Assembly (NCBI GenBank): GCA_000432915.1
Contig: HF995248.1
Span: 94,158 to 140,730 of the forward strand
DNA from: Firmicutes bacterium CAG:194
GTDB lineage: Bacteria; Bacillota; Clostridia; Lachnospirales; Lachnospiraceae
DNA: 46,573 nt
Reading direction: 5' to 3'
Below are positions 17,201-25,885 of this stretch, in pieces. The stretch's first letter is position 1. The number at the start of each line of letters is the position of its first letter. Position numbers and translations under genes: made by a program. Below the pieces are notes generated by a model, which worked only from the letters and a program-made list of their open reading frames with translations, ran no database searches and was not told the DNA's origin.

Positions 17201-19444
17201 TTGGAAACACTGGAGGTTTTTGTAGACCATGTGATCTACCGCAACGAGAGCAACGGCTATTGTGTGCTGTCAACAAATCATGAAGAAGAGGAACTGATCG
17301 TTACCGGCATTTTTCAGGGGGATGTGCAGGGGGCAATGCTGCGGGTTACCGGAAAGATGGAATATAATGCCAATTATGGCGAACAGTTTAAGATGCAGCA
17401 ATACGAGATCATTGAGCCGACAGATGCGGAAAGCATCCGCCGTTATCTGGGAAGTGGTGCCATTAAAGGAATCGGTGAGTCTTTGGCAGGCAGGATCGTA
17501 AAGCGGTTTGGAGATGACAGCCTGCGCATTATCGAGGAAGAACCGGAACGACTGGCGGAAGTGAAAGGAATCAGTCTGCGCAAAGCGCAGGAGATTGCGG
17601 AGCAGGTAGAAGAAAAAAAGGATGTGCGCGGTGCGCTTATGTTCCTGCAGAAATATGGGATCGGTAATACACTGGCGGTCAGGATTTACAAGACCTATGG
17701 AATGCGGATGTATGGTATTTTGCAGGAAAATCCGTATCAGATGGCAGAGGATATCGATGGTGTCGGGTTTCGAATGGCAGACGCGATCGCAGAGAAGATT
17801 GGTATCCGGACAGATTCCGATTACAGAATCAGAAGTGGTATTTTGTATATGCTGTCCCAAAGTATGGCAGAAGGAAATCTGTATCTGCCGAAAGAAGAAC
17901 TTATACATCAGACCGCAGAGCTTTTGCGCATTCCCCGGGATGCGATAGAACCTCATATTGCGAATCTGATGATGGATAAGAAGCTGGTCATCAAGGAAAA
18001 CTGCATTTACAGTATGGCTGCTTATTATGCGGAAAATAATGTGGCAGCGATGCTGCTTTCGCTGCGCTCTCTTCCTGAGAAAACGGAGGAAGATGCGGTC
18101 GAAAGAGAACTTCTGCATCTGGAAAGCAGTGATAATCTGCAGCTTGATCCATTGCAGCGCCGCGCAGTGATTCAAAGTGTGCAGAACGGTGTTTTTCTGC
18201 TGACCGGTGGGCCGGGGACGGGAAAGACAACAACGATCAATATGATGATCCGGTATTTTCTGGCAAACGGCAAGAATCTGGCATTGACTGCACCGACAGG
18301 AAGAGCAGCAAAGCGGATGACCGAAGCGACAGGTTATGAAGCAAAGACGATCCACCGTCTTCTGGAGGTCAATGCGGGCGGAGAAGACAGGGAAATGTTT
18401 GAGCGGAATGAGGAAAATCCACTGGAAGCGGATGTGATCATTGTAGATGAGATGTCCATGGTGGATATTTTTCTTATGCAGTCACTGTTAAAGGCAATCC
18501 CGTACGGTACAAGACTGATCCTGGTAGGAGACAGAAACCAGCTCCCTTCGGTGGGACCGGGACAGGTAATGCGTGACCTGCTGGAGAGCAGAGCCTTTGC
18601 CAGCGTTTGTCTGGAGACGATTTACAGGCAGTCGGACGACAGTGACATTATCTGGAACGCATATCAGATCCGGTGTGGAAAAGATATTGTACTGGATAAT
18701 AAGAGCCGGGATTTCTTTTTTCTGCCAAGACAGGATATCAATCTGATCTATAACAACATTGTGCAGCTTGTAACGGACAAACTGCCGCGTTATACAAAGA
18801 CAACACCTGCGGAAATACAGGTGCTGACTCCGATGCGGAAAGGGCCGCTTGGCGTGGAGGCACTGAATAAGATCCTGCAGGCTTATGTCAATCCAGCAGA
18901 CGGTAAAAAGAAAGAAAACCAGTTTGGAGAGAGGATTCTGCGGGAAGGTGATAAAGTGATGCAGATCCGCAACAATTATAAGCTGGAATGGGAGATTACA
19001 GGACTGCACAGGATCGTGATCGATAAGGGGCTCGGTGTATTTAACGGCGATATGGGCAGAATCAGTGAGATCAATACTTATGCCAAAACCGTACGTGTTT
19101 TGTTTGATGACGGGCGTGAAGTCAGTTATGGCTTTGATGAAATGGAAGAGCTGGAACTGGCATATGCTATCACAGTGCACAAATCGCAGGGCAGTGAATA
19201 TCCGGCGGTTGTCATACCGGTATTTCATGTGCCGTATCTGCTGGCTTATCGAAATCTTTTGTATACGGCCGTTACAAGAGCCAAAAAGTGTGTGACGCTG
19301 ATCGGCAGTGAGGAAACGGTTCATCAGATGATCGAAAACGGAAATACGCAGACGAGATATACCGGACTGGGAGAAAGAATCCGGGAGAAAATCCCGGGGG
19401 TGGAGAAAGAAGAGGAGGACATAACGGGGTGCATCACATTTTAA
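17201..19444 (+). CDS. recD2: RecD2-type SF1B DNA helicase
   Basis: This 747-aa ATP-dependent 5'-3' DNA helicase belongs to the RecD2 (YrrC) branch found in bacteria without RecBC partnership. It has an N-terminal OB-like region, helix-hairpin-helix repeats (GIGESLAGRIVKRFG; GISLRKAQEIAEQ), Walker A GGPGTGKT at residues 336-343, motif II VDEMSMVD, motif III GDRNQLPSVGPG, motif V ITVHKSQGSEYP and motif VI YTAVTRAKK. I choose TTG 17201 (AAAGGA six bases upstream; product begins METLEVFVDHV like homologues). Upstream in-frame starts fall in the terminator or the hairpin. It overlaps comFC by 16 bp. Confidence 0.93.
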   Translation: METLEVFVDHVIYRNESNGYCVLSTNHEEEELIVTGIFQGDVQGAMLRVTGKMEYNANYGEQFKMQQYEIIEPTDAESIRRYLGSGAIKGIGESLAGRIVKRFGDDSLRIIEEEPERLAEVKGISLRKAQEIAEQVEEKKDVRGALMFLQKYGIGNTLAVRIYKTYGMRMYGILQENPYQMAEDIDGVGFRMADAIAEKIGIRTDSDYRIRSGILYMLSQSMAEGNLYLPKEELIHQTAELLRIPRDAIEPHIANLMMDKKLVIKENCIYSMAAYYAENNVAAMLLSLRSLPEKTEEDAVERELLHLESSDNLQLDPLQRRAVIQSVQNGVFLLTGGPGTGKTTTINMMIRYFLANGKNLALTAPTGRAAKRMTEATGYEAKTIHRLLEVNAGGEDREMFERNEENPLEADVIIVDEMSMVDIFLMQSLLKAIPYGTRLILVGDRNQLPSVGPGQVMRDLLESRAFASVCLETIYRQSDDSDIIWNAYQIRCGKDIVLDNKSRDFFFLPRQDINLIYNNIVQLVTDKLPRYTKTTPAEIQVLTPMRKGPLGVEALNKILQAYVNPADGKKKENQFGERILREGDKVMQIRNNYKLEWEITGLHRIVIDKGLGVFNGDMGRISEINTYAKTVRVLFDDGREVSYGFDEMEELELAYAITVHKSQGSEYPAVVIPVFHVPYLLAYRNLLYTAVTRAKKCVTLIGSEETVHQMIENGNTQTRYTGLGERIREKIPGVEKEEEDITGCITF

Positions 19445-20154
19445 ATACCGGCAGGAAATACGGACGGATTGCCCTGCGGCTGCTATACCCGGTCAGATGC
19501 CCCTTTTGCGACGAGATCGTACCGGGCTTTGAAAAACTGATCTGTGATACTTGCAGAGAGGAGCTTACGCCGATAAAAGACTACTGCATGAAGTGCGGAA
19601 AGCATGTAGGGCAGGGAGAAGAATATTGCAGCAGCTGCAGGGAAATATCACATAACTTCAGCAGAGGACGTTGTCTTCTGCCTTATGAGGGAAAAACCAG
19701 AAAGTCTATTTATCGCTATAAATACGGAAACAGACAGGAATATGCGAAAGCATATGCGCGGCTTATGGCAGAAGAAATGAGCGATTTTATACAAAACTGC
19801 AGGGCCGATGCACTGATCCCTGTTCCGCTGCATATCAGGCGGCAGCAGAAGCGCGGATACAATCAGGCGGCACTTCTGGCAAAGGCGCTTGGCAGCATTT
19901 TCCACATTCCGGTTTACTCACATCTGATATGCAGAACAAAAAATACGATTCCACAGAAAAAGCTCACGTTCTCACAGCGTCAAAATAATTTGAAAAGGGC
20001 TTTTAAATTCATACGAAATGATGTAAAATTAAATACGATTATTATAATAGATGATATTTATACAACCGGCAGTACAATAGATGCGATTGCGCACCTTTGT
20101 CAGGAAAAAGGAATTAAAAACATCTATTTTCTGACGATAGCCGGCGGAAAATAG
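19429..20154 (+). CDS. comFC: ComF-family amidophosphoribosyltransferase-like protein
   Basis: This 241-aa protein has two Cys pairs at the N-terminus that look like a zinc finger (CPFCDE...CDTC, then CMKC...CSSC) and a type I phosphoribosyltransferase domain with the PRPP loop IIDDIYTTGST (Asp208-Asp209) and the conserved PVPLHIRRQQKRGYNQA. ComF proteins take part in natural transformation and DNA handling during replication stress in several bacteria. The start is GTG 19429 with AGAGGAGG upstream, inside the recD2 tail. The pairing with recD2 upstream and yvyF downstream is common in Firmicutes; B. subtilis has comFC-yvyF. Confidence 0.93.
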   Translation: MHHILNTGRKYGRIALRLLYPVRCPFCDEIVPGFEKLICDTCREELTPIKDYCMKCGKHVGQGEEYCSSCREISHNFSRGRCLLPYEGKTRKSIYRYKYGNRQEYAKAYARLMAEEMSDFIQNCRADALIPVPLHIRRQQKRGYNQAALLAKALGSIFHIPVYSHLICRTKNTIPQKKLTFSQRQNNLKRAFKFIRNDVKLNTIIIIDDIYTTGSTIDAIAHLCQEKGIKNIYFLTIAGGK

Positions 20155-20164
20155 GGAGGTAGTC

Positions 20165-20575
20165 ATGAATGTAAAAAATTGCCGCAAATGCGGTAAATTG
20201 TTTAATTATGTATATGGGCCCGTTGTTTGTCCGGCGTGTAAAGAAGCACTGGAGAAAAAGTTTCAGCAAGTAAAGAGTTATATCCAGCAGCATGGCCGTG
20301 CGACAATGGAAGAAGTATCGGAGGATTGCGATGTCGATACAGCACAGATCCAGCAGTGGATCAGACAGGAAAGACTGCAGTTTGCAGATGATTCTCCGAT
20401 CCAGGTTGCCTGTGAGATGTGTGGTAAGATGATCAGAAGCGGTCGGTTCTGTCCACAGTGCAAGGATCAGATGGCACGCAAGCTGAACAGCGCCATGGGA
20501 CTTTCCGGTGTGATGGTGGAAGAACCAAAGCATGAAAATAAACGTCAGGATCCGAGAATGCGGTTCCTGAAATAA
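20165..20575 (+). CDS. yvyF: Flagellar operon protein YvyF (TIGR03826 family)
   Basis: This 136-aa protein has a zinc-ribbon-like N-terminus (NCRKCGKLFNYVYGPVVCPACKE), a central winged-helix-like stretch (YIQQHGRATMEEVSEDCDVDTAQIQQWI) and a second Cys group (CEMCGKMI...FCPQCKDQ), matching the YvyF family. YvyF genes lie between comFC and flgM in Bacillus; here flgM is not adjacent and two membrane protein genes follow instead. The role is probably regulatory for flagellar or competence functions, but the molecular activity is not established. GGGAGG precedes ATG 20165. Confidence 0.88.
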   Translation: MNVKNCRKCGKLFNYVYGPVVCPACKEALEKKFQQVKSYIQQHGRATMEEVSEDCDVDTAQIQQWIRQERLQFADDSPIQVACEMCGKMIRSGRFCPQCKDQMARKLNSAMGLSGVMVEEPKHENKRQDPRMRFLK

Positions 20576-20592
20576 CAGAAACGGAGGCTGCA

Positions 20593-20994
20593 ATGTTAAG
20601 CCAGGAACGAATCAAGCTTATGACCAAAATGGCAGCATATGAAGAAAACGAAGGCAAGAAATATATGTCGATCGGCAGCTATTTCCGAAGTGATTATATG
20701 GGAATGCAGGTCATCCGTTCCGTTATCTGCGGAACGCTGGCTTTCTTTTTGCTTGCAGGTCTTTATGTCTATTATCATTTTGAGACGATGATGCAGGATA
20801 TTTATAAAATGGATCTGCTGCTGCTCGGGCGCAGAGTCCTGTTTTATTATATTGTATTTATAGCGGCGTACAGCGTGATCACTTATGTGATCTATTCTTT
20901 CCGCTACAGCAGGGCGAAGCGAAGCCTGAAGCATTATTACTATCATCTGAAGCAGCTTGCTGCGATCTATGATATTGAAAAAGGCAGGCATTAG
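20593..20994 (+). CDS. Unknown small membrane protein (two TM segments)
   Basis: I do not recognise this 133-aa protein. It has a charged N-terminus (residues 1-38, rich in K, E, Y), TM1 at about 41-63 and TM2 at about 82-103, then a basic, Tyr-rich cytoplasmic tail (RYSRAKRSLKHYYYHLKQL) ending in a short helix. No catalytic motif is visible. GGAGG 8 bases before ATG 20593 supports expression. It follows yvyF by 17 bp and precedes another membrane protein and cdaA, so it probably belongs to this transcription unit. Confidence 0.8.
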   Translation: MLSQERIKLMTKMAAYEENEGKKYMSIGSYFRSDYMGMQVIRSVICGTLAFFLLAGLYVYYHFETMMQDIYKMDLLLLGRRVLFYYIVFIAAYSVITYVIYSFRYSRAKRSLKHYYYHLKQLAAIYDIEKGRH

Positions 20995-21020
20995 CCTGTA
21001 TACCGTGAAAGGATGAAGTT

Positions 21021-21950
21021 ATGTCATCATTACTTGAAATCAGAGAGAATATAAGAAATTTTTATAGCCGCAATGAAGTATATCTGCAGCCGCTTTTTAA
21101 ATTCCTGCTGGCACTTGTGGCACTTTTGATGATCAACGGAAATCTGGGATTTATGTCAAAAATAGATAATATTTTTATTGTGCTGGTGTTGGCACTGATG
21201 TGTTCCTTCCTTCCGATAAATCTGCTTATTGTGATCTCTGCAGTATTTGTGATTCTGCATTTTTATGCGGTTTCCATGGAATGTGCTGTTGTGGGCGGAG
21301 CGGTTTTTCTTTTGATGCTGCTTTTATACTATCGTTTTGCACCGAAAGATGCATTGATCGTACTTCTCCTTCCGCTTTGCTTTGTGTTGAAGATCCCGTA
21401 TGCGGTACCGATCATTGTTGGGCTTTTATGTACGCCTGCGTCGGTTGTTTCGGTAGCGTGCGGCGTGATCGTGTATTATATGATGGATTATGTGAAGCTG
21501 AATGCGACTGTGATCAGCTCGCTGGATGCGGATAATGCGGTAAGTAAGTTCCGCTATGTTATGGACGGGCTCATGAATAATAAGGCAATGCTGATCGTTT
21601 TAATTTCTTTTTGTATTACCACAATAATTGTATATGTCATTCGTAGATTATCTGTAGATCATGCATGGACGATCGCCATGTTTGCCGGTGCGGTCGTATC
21701 TGTTGTCATACTGCTTCTGGGAGATCTGACTTTTGATACCAATATTTCGGTAGTTGCAACAATTCTTGGAACAGTTGTATCTCTGCTGCTGGCAAAGCTT
21801 GTGGAATTCTTTGCGTTTAATGTGGATTATACAAGAACGGAGTATGTGCAGTTTGAAGATGACGAATACTATTATTATGTAAAGGCCATTCCAAAAAATA
21901 CGGTATCCAAGGCGAAGCATACAGTAAAGAAGATCACCAGTGTATTATAA
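21021..21950 (+). CDS. Unknown polytopic membrane protein upstream of cdaA
   Basis: This 309-aa protein has about eight hydrophobic segments from residue 25 to 275 (for example LLIVISAVFVILHFYAV, ALIVLLLPLCFVLKIPY and VVATILGTVVSLLLAKLVEF). A cytoplasmic C-terminal tail follows with the striking motif FEDDEYYYYVKAIPK and a basic end (KAKHTVKKITSVL). I do not recognise the family and see no transporter or enzyme signature. It sits 21 bp before cdaA, downstream of the two-TM protein. A membrane partner or effector of c-di-AMP signalling is possible by context only. Confidence 0.85.
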   Translation: MSSLLEIRENIRNFYSRNEVYLQPLFKFLLALVALLMINGNLGFMSKIDNIFIVLVLALMCSFLPINLLIVISAVFVILHFYAVSMECAVVGGAVFLLMLLLYYRFAPKDALIVLLLPLCFVLKIPYAVPIIVGLLCTPASVVSVACGVIVYYMMDYVKLNATVISSLDADNAVSKFRYVMDGLMNNKAMLIVLISFCITTIIVYVIRRLSVDHAWTIAMFAGAVVSVVILLLGDLTFDTNISVVATILGTVVSLLLAKLVEFFAFNVDYTRTEYVQFEDDEYYYYVKAIPKNTVSKAKHTVKKITSVL

Positions 21951-21971
21951 AAACGGGGATTAGGTGTTTTC

Positions 21972-22853
21972 ATGCAACAAATCAATACTTTCATAGACAA
22001 ATATCTCGCAACGGTTCATATTCCGAAGACGTTTGTATGGACGGATATTGTAGAGATCATTATTATTTCCTTTCTGGTATACCAGATTCTGGCCTGGATT
22101 CGTAATACAAGAACCTGGGCTCTTTTACGTGGTGTGCTTGTGATTTTGGGATTTTTGATGGTAGCAGCGATTTTCAATATGACAACGATCATTTGGATTG
22201 CCGGAAAGATTTTTTCGGTTGCGGCGATCGCGATCGTCGTGATCCTGCAGCCGGAGCTGAGGCGGGCGCTGGAACAATTGGGACAAAAGAACATATTCAG
22301 CAGTCTTTTGCCTTTTGAGACGGCAAAAGTACCGGAAGGACGTTTTTCCGATAAGACAAGAAATGAGATCATCAAAGCCTGCTATGAAATGGGAAAGGTG
22401 CGGACAGGTGCACTGATCGTGATTGAGCAGAATACGCCGCTTGCCGAGTATGAAAGAACGGGAATCGAAGTGGATGGTATTGTGACGAGTCAGCTGCTTA
22501 TTAATATTTTTGAACACAACACACCGTTGCATGACGGTGCTGTGATCATAAGAGGAAACCGTGTAACGTGGGCAACGTGTTATCTGCCGCTTTCGGATAA
22601 TATGGAATTGTCCAAGGAGCTTGGTACGAGGCATAGAGCGGGTGTCGGCATTTCCGAATGTACCGATTCTCTGACGATCATTGTTTCGGAAGAGACCGGA
22701 CGTGTTTCTGTTGCGTATGGCGGAAAGCTGACCAGGAATGTGGATGCGGATATGCTGCGCGAAAAAATGGAAATGATCCAGAATAAAGATACGGATGATA
22801 AAAAGAAAAAGAAAATAACATGGAAGGGAAGGGGTAAGCGTGAAGAAAGCTAA
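21972..22853 (+). CDS. cdaA: Diadenylate cyclase CdaA
   Basis: This is the membrane-bound enzyme that makes c-di-AMP from two ATP. The 293-aa protein has three N-terminal TM helices (residues ~25-95) and a DisA_N (DAC) domain with both catalytic motifs intact: D188-G-A190 in LHDGAVII and R220-H-R222 in GTRHRAGVG. The C-terminus has a Lys-rich extension after residue 275 (KKKKKITWKGRGKREES) that overlaps the next gene. The order cdaA-cdaR-glmM is the classic Firmicutes operon in which CdaR and GlmM modulate cyclase activity. c-di-AMP controls potassium, osmolyte and wall homeostasis. Confidence 0.97.
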   Translation: MQQINTFIDKYLATVHIPKTFVWTDIVEIIIISFLVYQILAWIRNTRTWALLRGVLVILGFLMVAAIFNMTTIIWIAGKIFSVAAIAIVVILQPELRRALEQLGQKNIFSSLLPFETAKVPEGRFSDKTRNEIIKACYEMGKVRTGALIVIEQNTPLAEYERTGIEVDGIVTSQLLINIFEHNTPLHDGAVIIRGNRVTWATCYLPLSDNMELSKELGTRHRAGVGISECTDSLTIIVSEETGRVSVAYGGKLTRNVDADMLREKMEMIQNKDTDDKKKKKITWKGRGKREES

Positions 22854-24126
22854 AATATTAGAAAACCTGAGCCTGAAAATACTCGCTGTATTCATTTCCA
22901 TCCTTTTATGGCTGATCGTGATCAATGTATCAGATCCAGTCAGTGATACTTCTTACAGCGATATTCCGCTGACTGTTGTGAATGCGGATTCTATTACCAG
23001 TCAGGGTAAGGTATACGATATTACAAGTGACGATACGGTGTCGATTTCTGTCAGTGCCAAGCGTTCCATTCTGGATTCTCTCGGCAAAGATAATTTCAAG
23101 GCGATCGTGGATCTGTCCCAGTATAATGAAAATACAGGGCTTGTTCCGGTACGGATTGAATCGAATAAGTATAATGACCAGATAGACAGCATGAAATCCA
23201 AGACGGAAAACGTTGCGGTGAGTGTGGAAGATAAACTGGCAAAACAGTTTGTGATCACGCCTGTGATAACGGGAGAACCGGAGGAAGGTTACGTAACAGG
23301 AGATGTGACGACAGCAGAAAATATCATTCGTATTTCGGGTGCGCAGTCAGTCGTTTCTGCTATAAAAAAAGTAACAGCTGAGGTATCTGTGGCGGGACTT
23401 AGCAACAGCATCAATACTTCTGTGGATCTGCGTTTATATGATGAAAACGGGGATCTGATCAAGGATACCAATCTGACAAAGAATATTTCCACGGTAGCTG
23501 TTTCAGTGCAGATTCTTGCGACCAAGGAATTGCCGCTGAAATTCAATTACAGTGGGGAACCGGCTGAAGGATACTGCGTTTCCGGCGAGCTGACTTCGGA
23601 TGTGGAATCTGTGATGGTAGCGGGCAGAGCAAGTGTGCTTTCTTCCATGTCGGTACTTGAGGTTGCTGCTGCGGCTGTCAATGTAGATGGTATGTCACAG
23701 ACGACGAAAGTTCCGGTGACGATCGCACGGTATCTGCCGGAAGGTATTTCGCTGATCTCAGAGGATGTGGAAACGGTAAATGTAACGGTTCCGATCGAGC
23801 GGATCATCACAAACACATATACACTGGATAAAAAGAATATTACAATGCAGAATCTCCCGGATACGCTTGAGGCAGAAATACTCGGTGCGTCAGATACGAT
23901 CGACGTGGATCTGACAGGCATAGCCTCTGTTATGAACAGTGTTGGTGTGCGCTCGCTGACACTGAAGGCAACGGTAGACTGGGAAAAATATATGGAGGAA
24001 GCGGAGCTTGCTGATCTTTCAGCGGGTACATACCGTGTAACACTGACATTTGCATTACCGGACGGCGTATCGGTGGATCGCGATATCACGATCAGCGTGC
24101 GTCTGACAGATATAGAGGAAGAATAG
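22840..24126 (+). CDS. cdaR: CdaA regulatory protein CdaR (YbbR-domain protein)
   Basis: This 428-aa protein has an N-terminal TM anchor (about residues 9-27) and an extracellular part built of YbbR repeats; successive blocks such as VTGEPEEGYVTGDVTT and NYSGEPAEGYCVSGELTS show the repeat plan. CdaR proteins modulate CdaA across the membrane. The start is GTG 22840 with GGAAGGGG upstream, overlapping the cdaA end by 14 bp, which implies coupled translation. Note that this CdaR is unrelated to the sugar-diacid regulator of the same name in the first entry. Confidence 0.92.
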   Translation: MKKAKILENLSLKILAVFISILLWLIVINVSDPVSDTSYSDIPLTVVNADSITSQGKVYDITSDDTVSISVSAKRSILDSLGKDNFKAIVDLSQYNENTGLVPVRIESNKYNDQIDSMKSKTENVAVSVEDKLAKQFVITPVITGEPEEGYVTGDVTTAENIIRISGAQSVVSAIKKVTAEVSVAGLSNSINTSVDLRLYDENGDLIKDTNLTKNISTVAVSVQILATKELPLKFNYSGEPAEGYCVSGELTSDVESVMVAGRASVLSSMSVLEVAAAAVNVDGMSQTTKVPVTIARYLPEGISLISEDVETVNVTVPIERIITNTYTLDKKNITMQNLPDTLEAEILGASDTIDVDLTGIASVMNSVGVRSLTLKATVDWEKYMEEAELADLSAGTYRVTLTFALPDGVSVDRDITISVRLTDIEEE

Positions 24127-24144
24127 AAAGGATCGGATAGAAAA

Positions 24145-25491
24145 ATGAGCAGATTATTTGGAACAGATGGGGTGCGTGGCGTTGCCAATAAAGAACTGAC
24201 ACCGCTTCTGGCTATGCAGCTTGGGCAGGCAGGAGCCTCTGTGCTGACGAAAGAGACATCTCATAAGCCGACGATCATGGTCGGCTGTGATACACGTATT
24301 TCAGGAGACATGCTTGCAAATGCACTGATGGCGGGTGTATGCTCCGTTGGAGCCAATGCGGTTTATGTCGGTATTGTACCGACACCGGCAGTTGCTTATC
24401 TGACCAGAAAAAATCATATGGACGCGGGGGTTGTGATTTCTGCATCCCATAATCCGGTGGAATTTAACGGCATTAAATTTTTTGATGCGAACGGGTATAA
24501 GCTGCCGGATGCTATGGAGGATGAGATCGAAGCAATCATTAAAAACGATATGAAGGATCTTGCTTTTCCGACCGGAACAGAGATCGGAAGTATTACATAC
24601 CGGACGGATGCCAGAGAGGACTATGTGAAACATGCAACGGAGGCGATCCCGGTAGATCTGCATGGTATGAAGATTGTGGCAGACTGCGCGGAAGGAGCAT
24701 CTTACTATACTTCTGTAGAGGCATTGAAGCTGCTTGGTGCGGATGTGGTGGCGATCCACAACAATCCGGACGGTACGAATATCAATGCAGGCTGCGGATC
24801 CACCCATATGGAAGAACTCATGGAACGAGTAAAGGCAGAGAAGGCAGATGTCGGACTGGCGTTTGACGGAGATGCGGATCGTCTGCTGGCAGTAGATGAA
24901 AAAGGGAATAAGGTAGACGGTGACCAGATCATGGGAATTGTCGGCAATTATTTAAAAGAACAGAAGAAATTAAAGAAGGATACGATCGTAGCAACTGTTA
25001 TGAGTAATCTGGGCTTCTTCCTGATGGGAGAAAAACAGGGTATCCATATGGAACAGACAAAGGTCGGTGACAGATATGTACTGGAGCGGATGCGCCAGAT
25101 CGGTGCAAATCTGGGCGGAGAGCAGTCGGGGCATGTTATTTTTTTGGATGAGAATACGACCGGTGACGGTCTGTTAAGTGCGCTGCATCTTCTTCAGGTG
25201 CTGGTAGATACGAAGAAGCCGCTTTCCGAGCTGGCAACGATCATGGAAGTACTGCCGCAGGCACTTGTGAATGCAAAAGTACCGAACGATAAGAAAAACA
25301 GCTATATGGAAAATCCGCAGATTGCAGATGCGATCGATGCGCTGACAAAGAAGTTCGCGGGAGAAGGACGCGTATTGATCAGACCGAGCGGAACAGAGCC
25401 ACTTGTCCGTGTCATGATCGAAGGCAGGGATCAGAACCGGATTCAGGAAGAGGCAGAGAAACTTGCAGCGCTGATTGAAAGTGCAATGTGA
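24145..25491 (+). CDS. glmM: Phosphoglucosamine mutase GlmM
   Basis: It interconverts glucosamine-6-phosphate and glucosamine-1-phosphate for UDP-GlcNAc and peptidoglycan synthesis. The 448-aa sequence has the phosphoserine site S101 in ISASHNPVEFNG, the metal loop DGDADR, the sugar-binding GGEQSGH and the phosphate-binding RPSGTEPLVRVM. It is a full-length alpha-D-phosphohexomutase with N-terminus SRLFGTDGVRG typical of GlmM. It is last in the cdaA-cdaR-glmM set, and GlmM is a known direct inhibitor of CdaA in Bacillus and Lactococcus, linking wall precursor flow to c-di-AMP. Confidence 0.97.
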   Translation: MSRLFGTDGVRGVANKELTPLLAMQLGQAGASVLTKETSHKPTIMVGCDTRISGDMLANALMAGVCSVGANAVYVGIVPTPAVAYLTRKNHMDAGVVISASHNPVEFNGIKFFDANGYKLPDAMEDEIEAIIKNDMKDLAFPTGTEIGSITYRTDAREDYVKHATEAIPVDLHGMKIVADCAEGASYYTSVEALKLLGADVVAIHNNPDGTNINAGCGSTHMEELMERVKAEKADVGLAFDGDADRLLAVDEKGNKVDGDQIMGIVGNYLKEQKKLKKDTIVATVMSNLGFFLMGEKQGIHMEQTKVGDRYVLERMRQIGANLGGEQSGHVIFLDENTTGDGLLSALHLLQVLVDTKKPLSELATIMEVLPQALVNAKVPNDKKNSYMENPQIADAIDALTKKFAGEGRVLIRPSGTEPLVRVMIEGRDQNRIQEEAEKLAALIESAM

Positions 25492-25529
25492 TGAACTTGC
25501 AAAGAAAAGCCATTGTACATGGATTGTTC

Positions 25530-25558
25530 TTGTGAAAATTGCACAAATATGATACACT
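25530..25558 (+). promoter_or_regulatory. Probable promoter for HPr
   Basis: TTGTGA (25530-25535), a 17-bp spacer and TACACT (25553-25558) lie about 64 bp before the HPr start. No rho-independent terminator for glmM is evident in the 130-bp gap. Confidence 0.55.
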
Positions 25559-25621
25559 GAAAAAAGGGTATAGAGTTATGATTTGCGAGGCGGATCATTA
25601 TATTGTATGGAGGGTATTTAC

Positions 25622-25885
25622 ATGGTTAGCCAAAAAGTTGTTATAAAAAATCCAACAGGCCTACACCTAAGACCGGCTGGTGTCCTATGTAAGGAGGCAA
25701 TGCAGTTTAAGTCTTTGATTACATTCACATTTCGTGATAATACGGCAAATGCCAAGAGCGTACTAAGCGTACTTGGCGCATGTGTTAAATGCGGCGATGA
25801 GGTCGAGTTTGTTTGTGATGGCGAAGATGAAAAAGAGGCCCTGAAGGCGCTTGTGGAAGCCATCGAAAATGGATTAGGAGAGTAA
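25622..25885 (+). CDS. ptsH: HPr-family phosphocarrier protein
   Basis: At 87 aa this is the size of HPr, the phosphocarrier of the sugar phosphotransferase system. The active-site His15 lies in NPTGLHLRPAG, as in HPr. A serine at position 46 (NAKSVLS) matches the HprK/P regulatory site, arguing for HPr rather than Crh. The region after it (LGACVKCGDEVEFVCDG) is more cysteine-rich than usual, so a specialised HPr paralogue is possible. ATG 25622 follows GGAGGG with 8-bp spacing; upstream in-frame ATGs lack this. No ptsI follows; a terminator-like hairpin and leuA come next. Confidence 0.87.
   Translation: MVSQKVVIKNPTGLHLRPAGVLCKEAMQFKSLITFTFRDNTANAKSVLSVLGACVKCGDEVEFVCDGEDEKEALKALVEAIENGLGE

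Noticed and set aside
17270..18355. - strand ORF (361 codons) opposite recD2
   Set aside because: Overlaps the core of recD2 and has antisense-type Cys/His/Ile-rich composition.
25492..25621. Possible glmS-like ribozyme or terminator after glmM
   Set aside because: Only 4-5 bp inverted repeats are present; the region is better explained as the HPr promoter.
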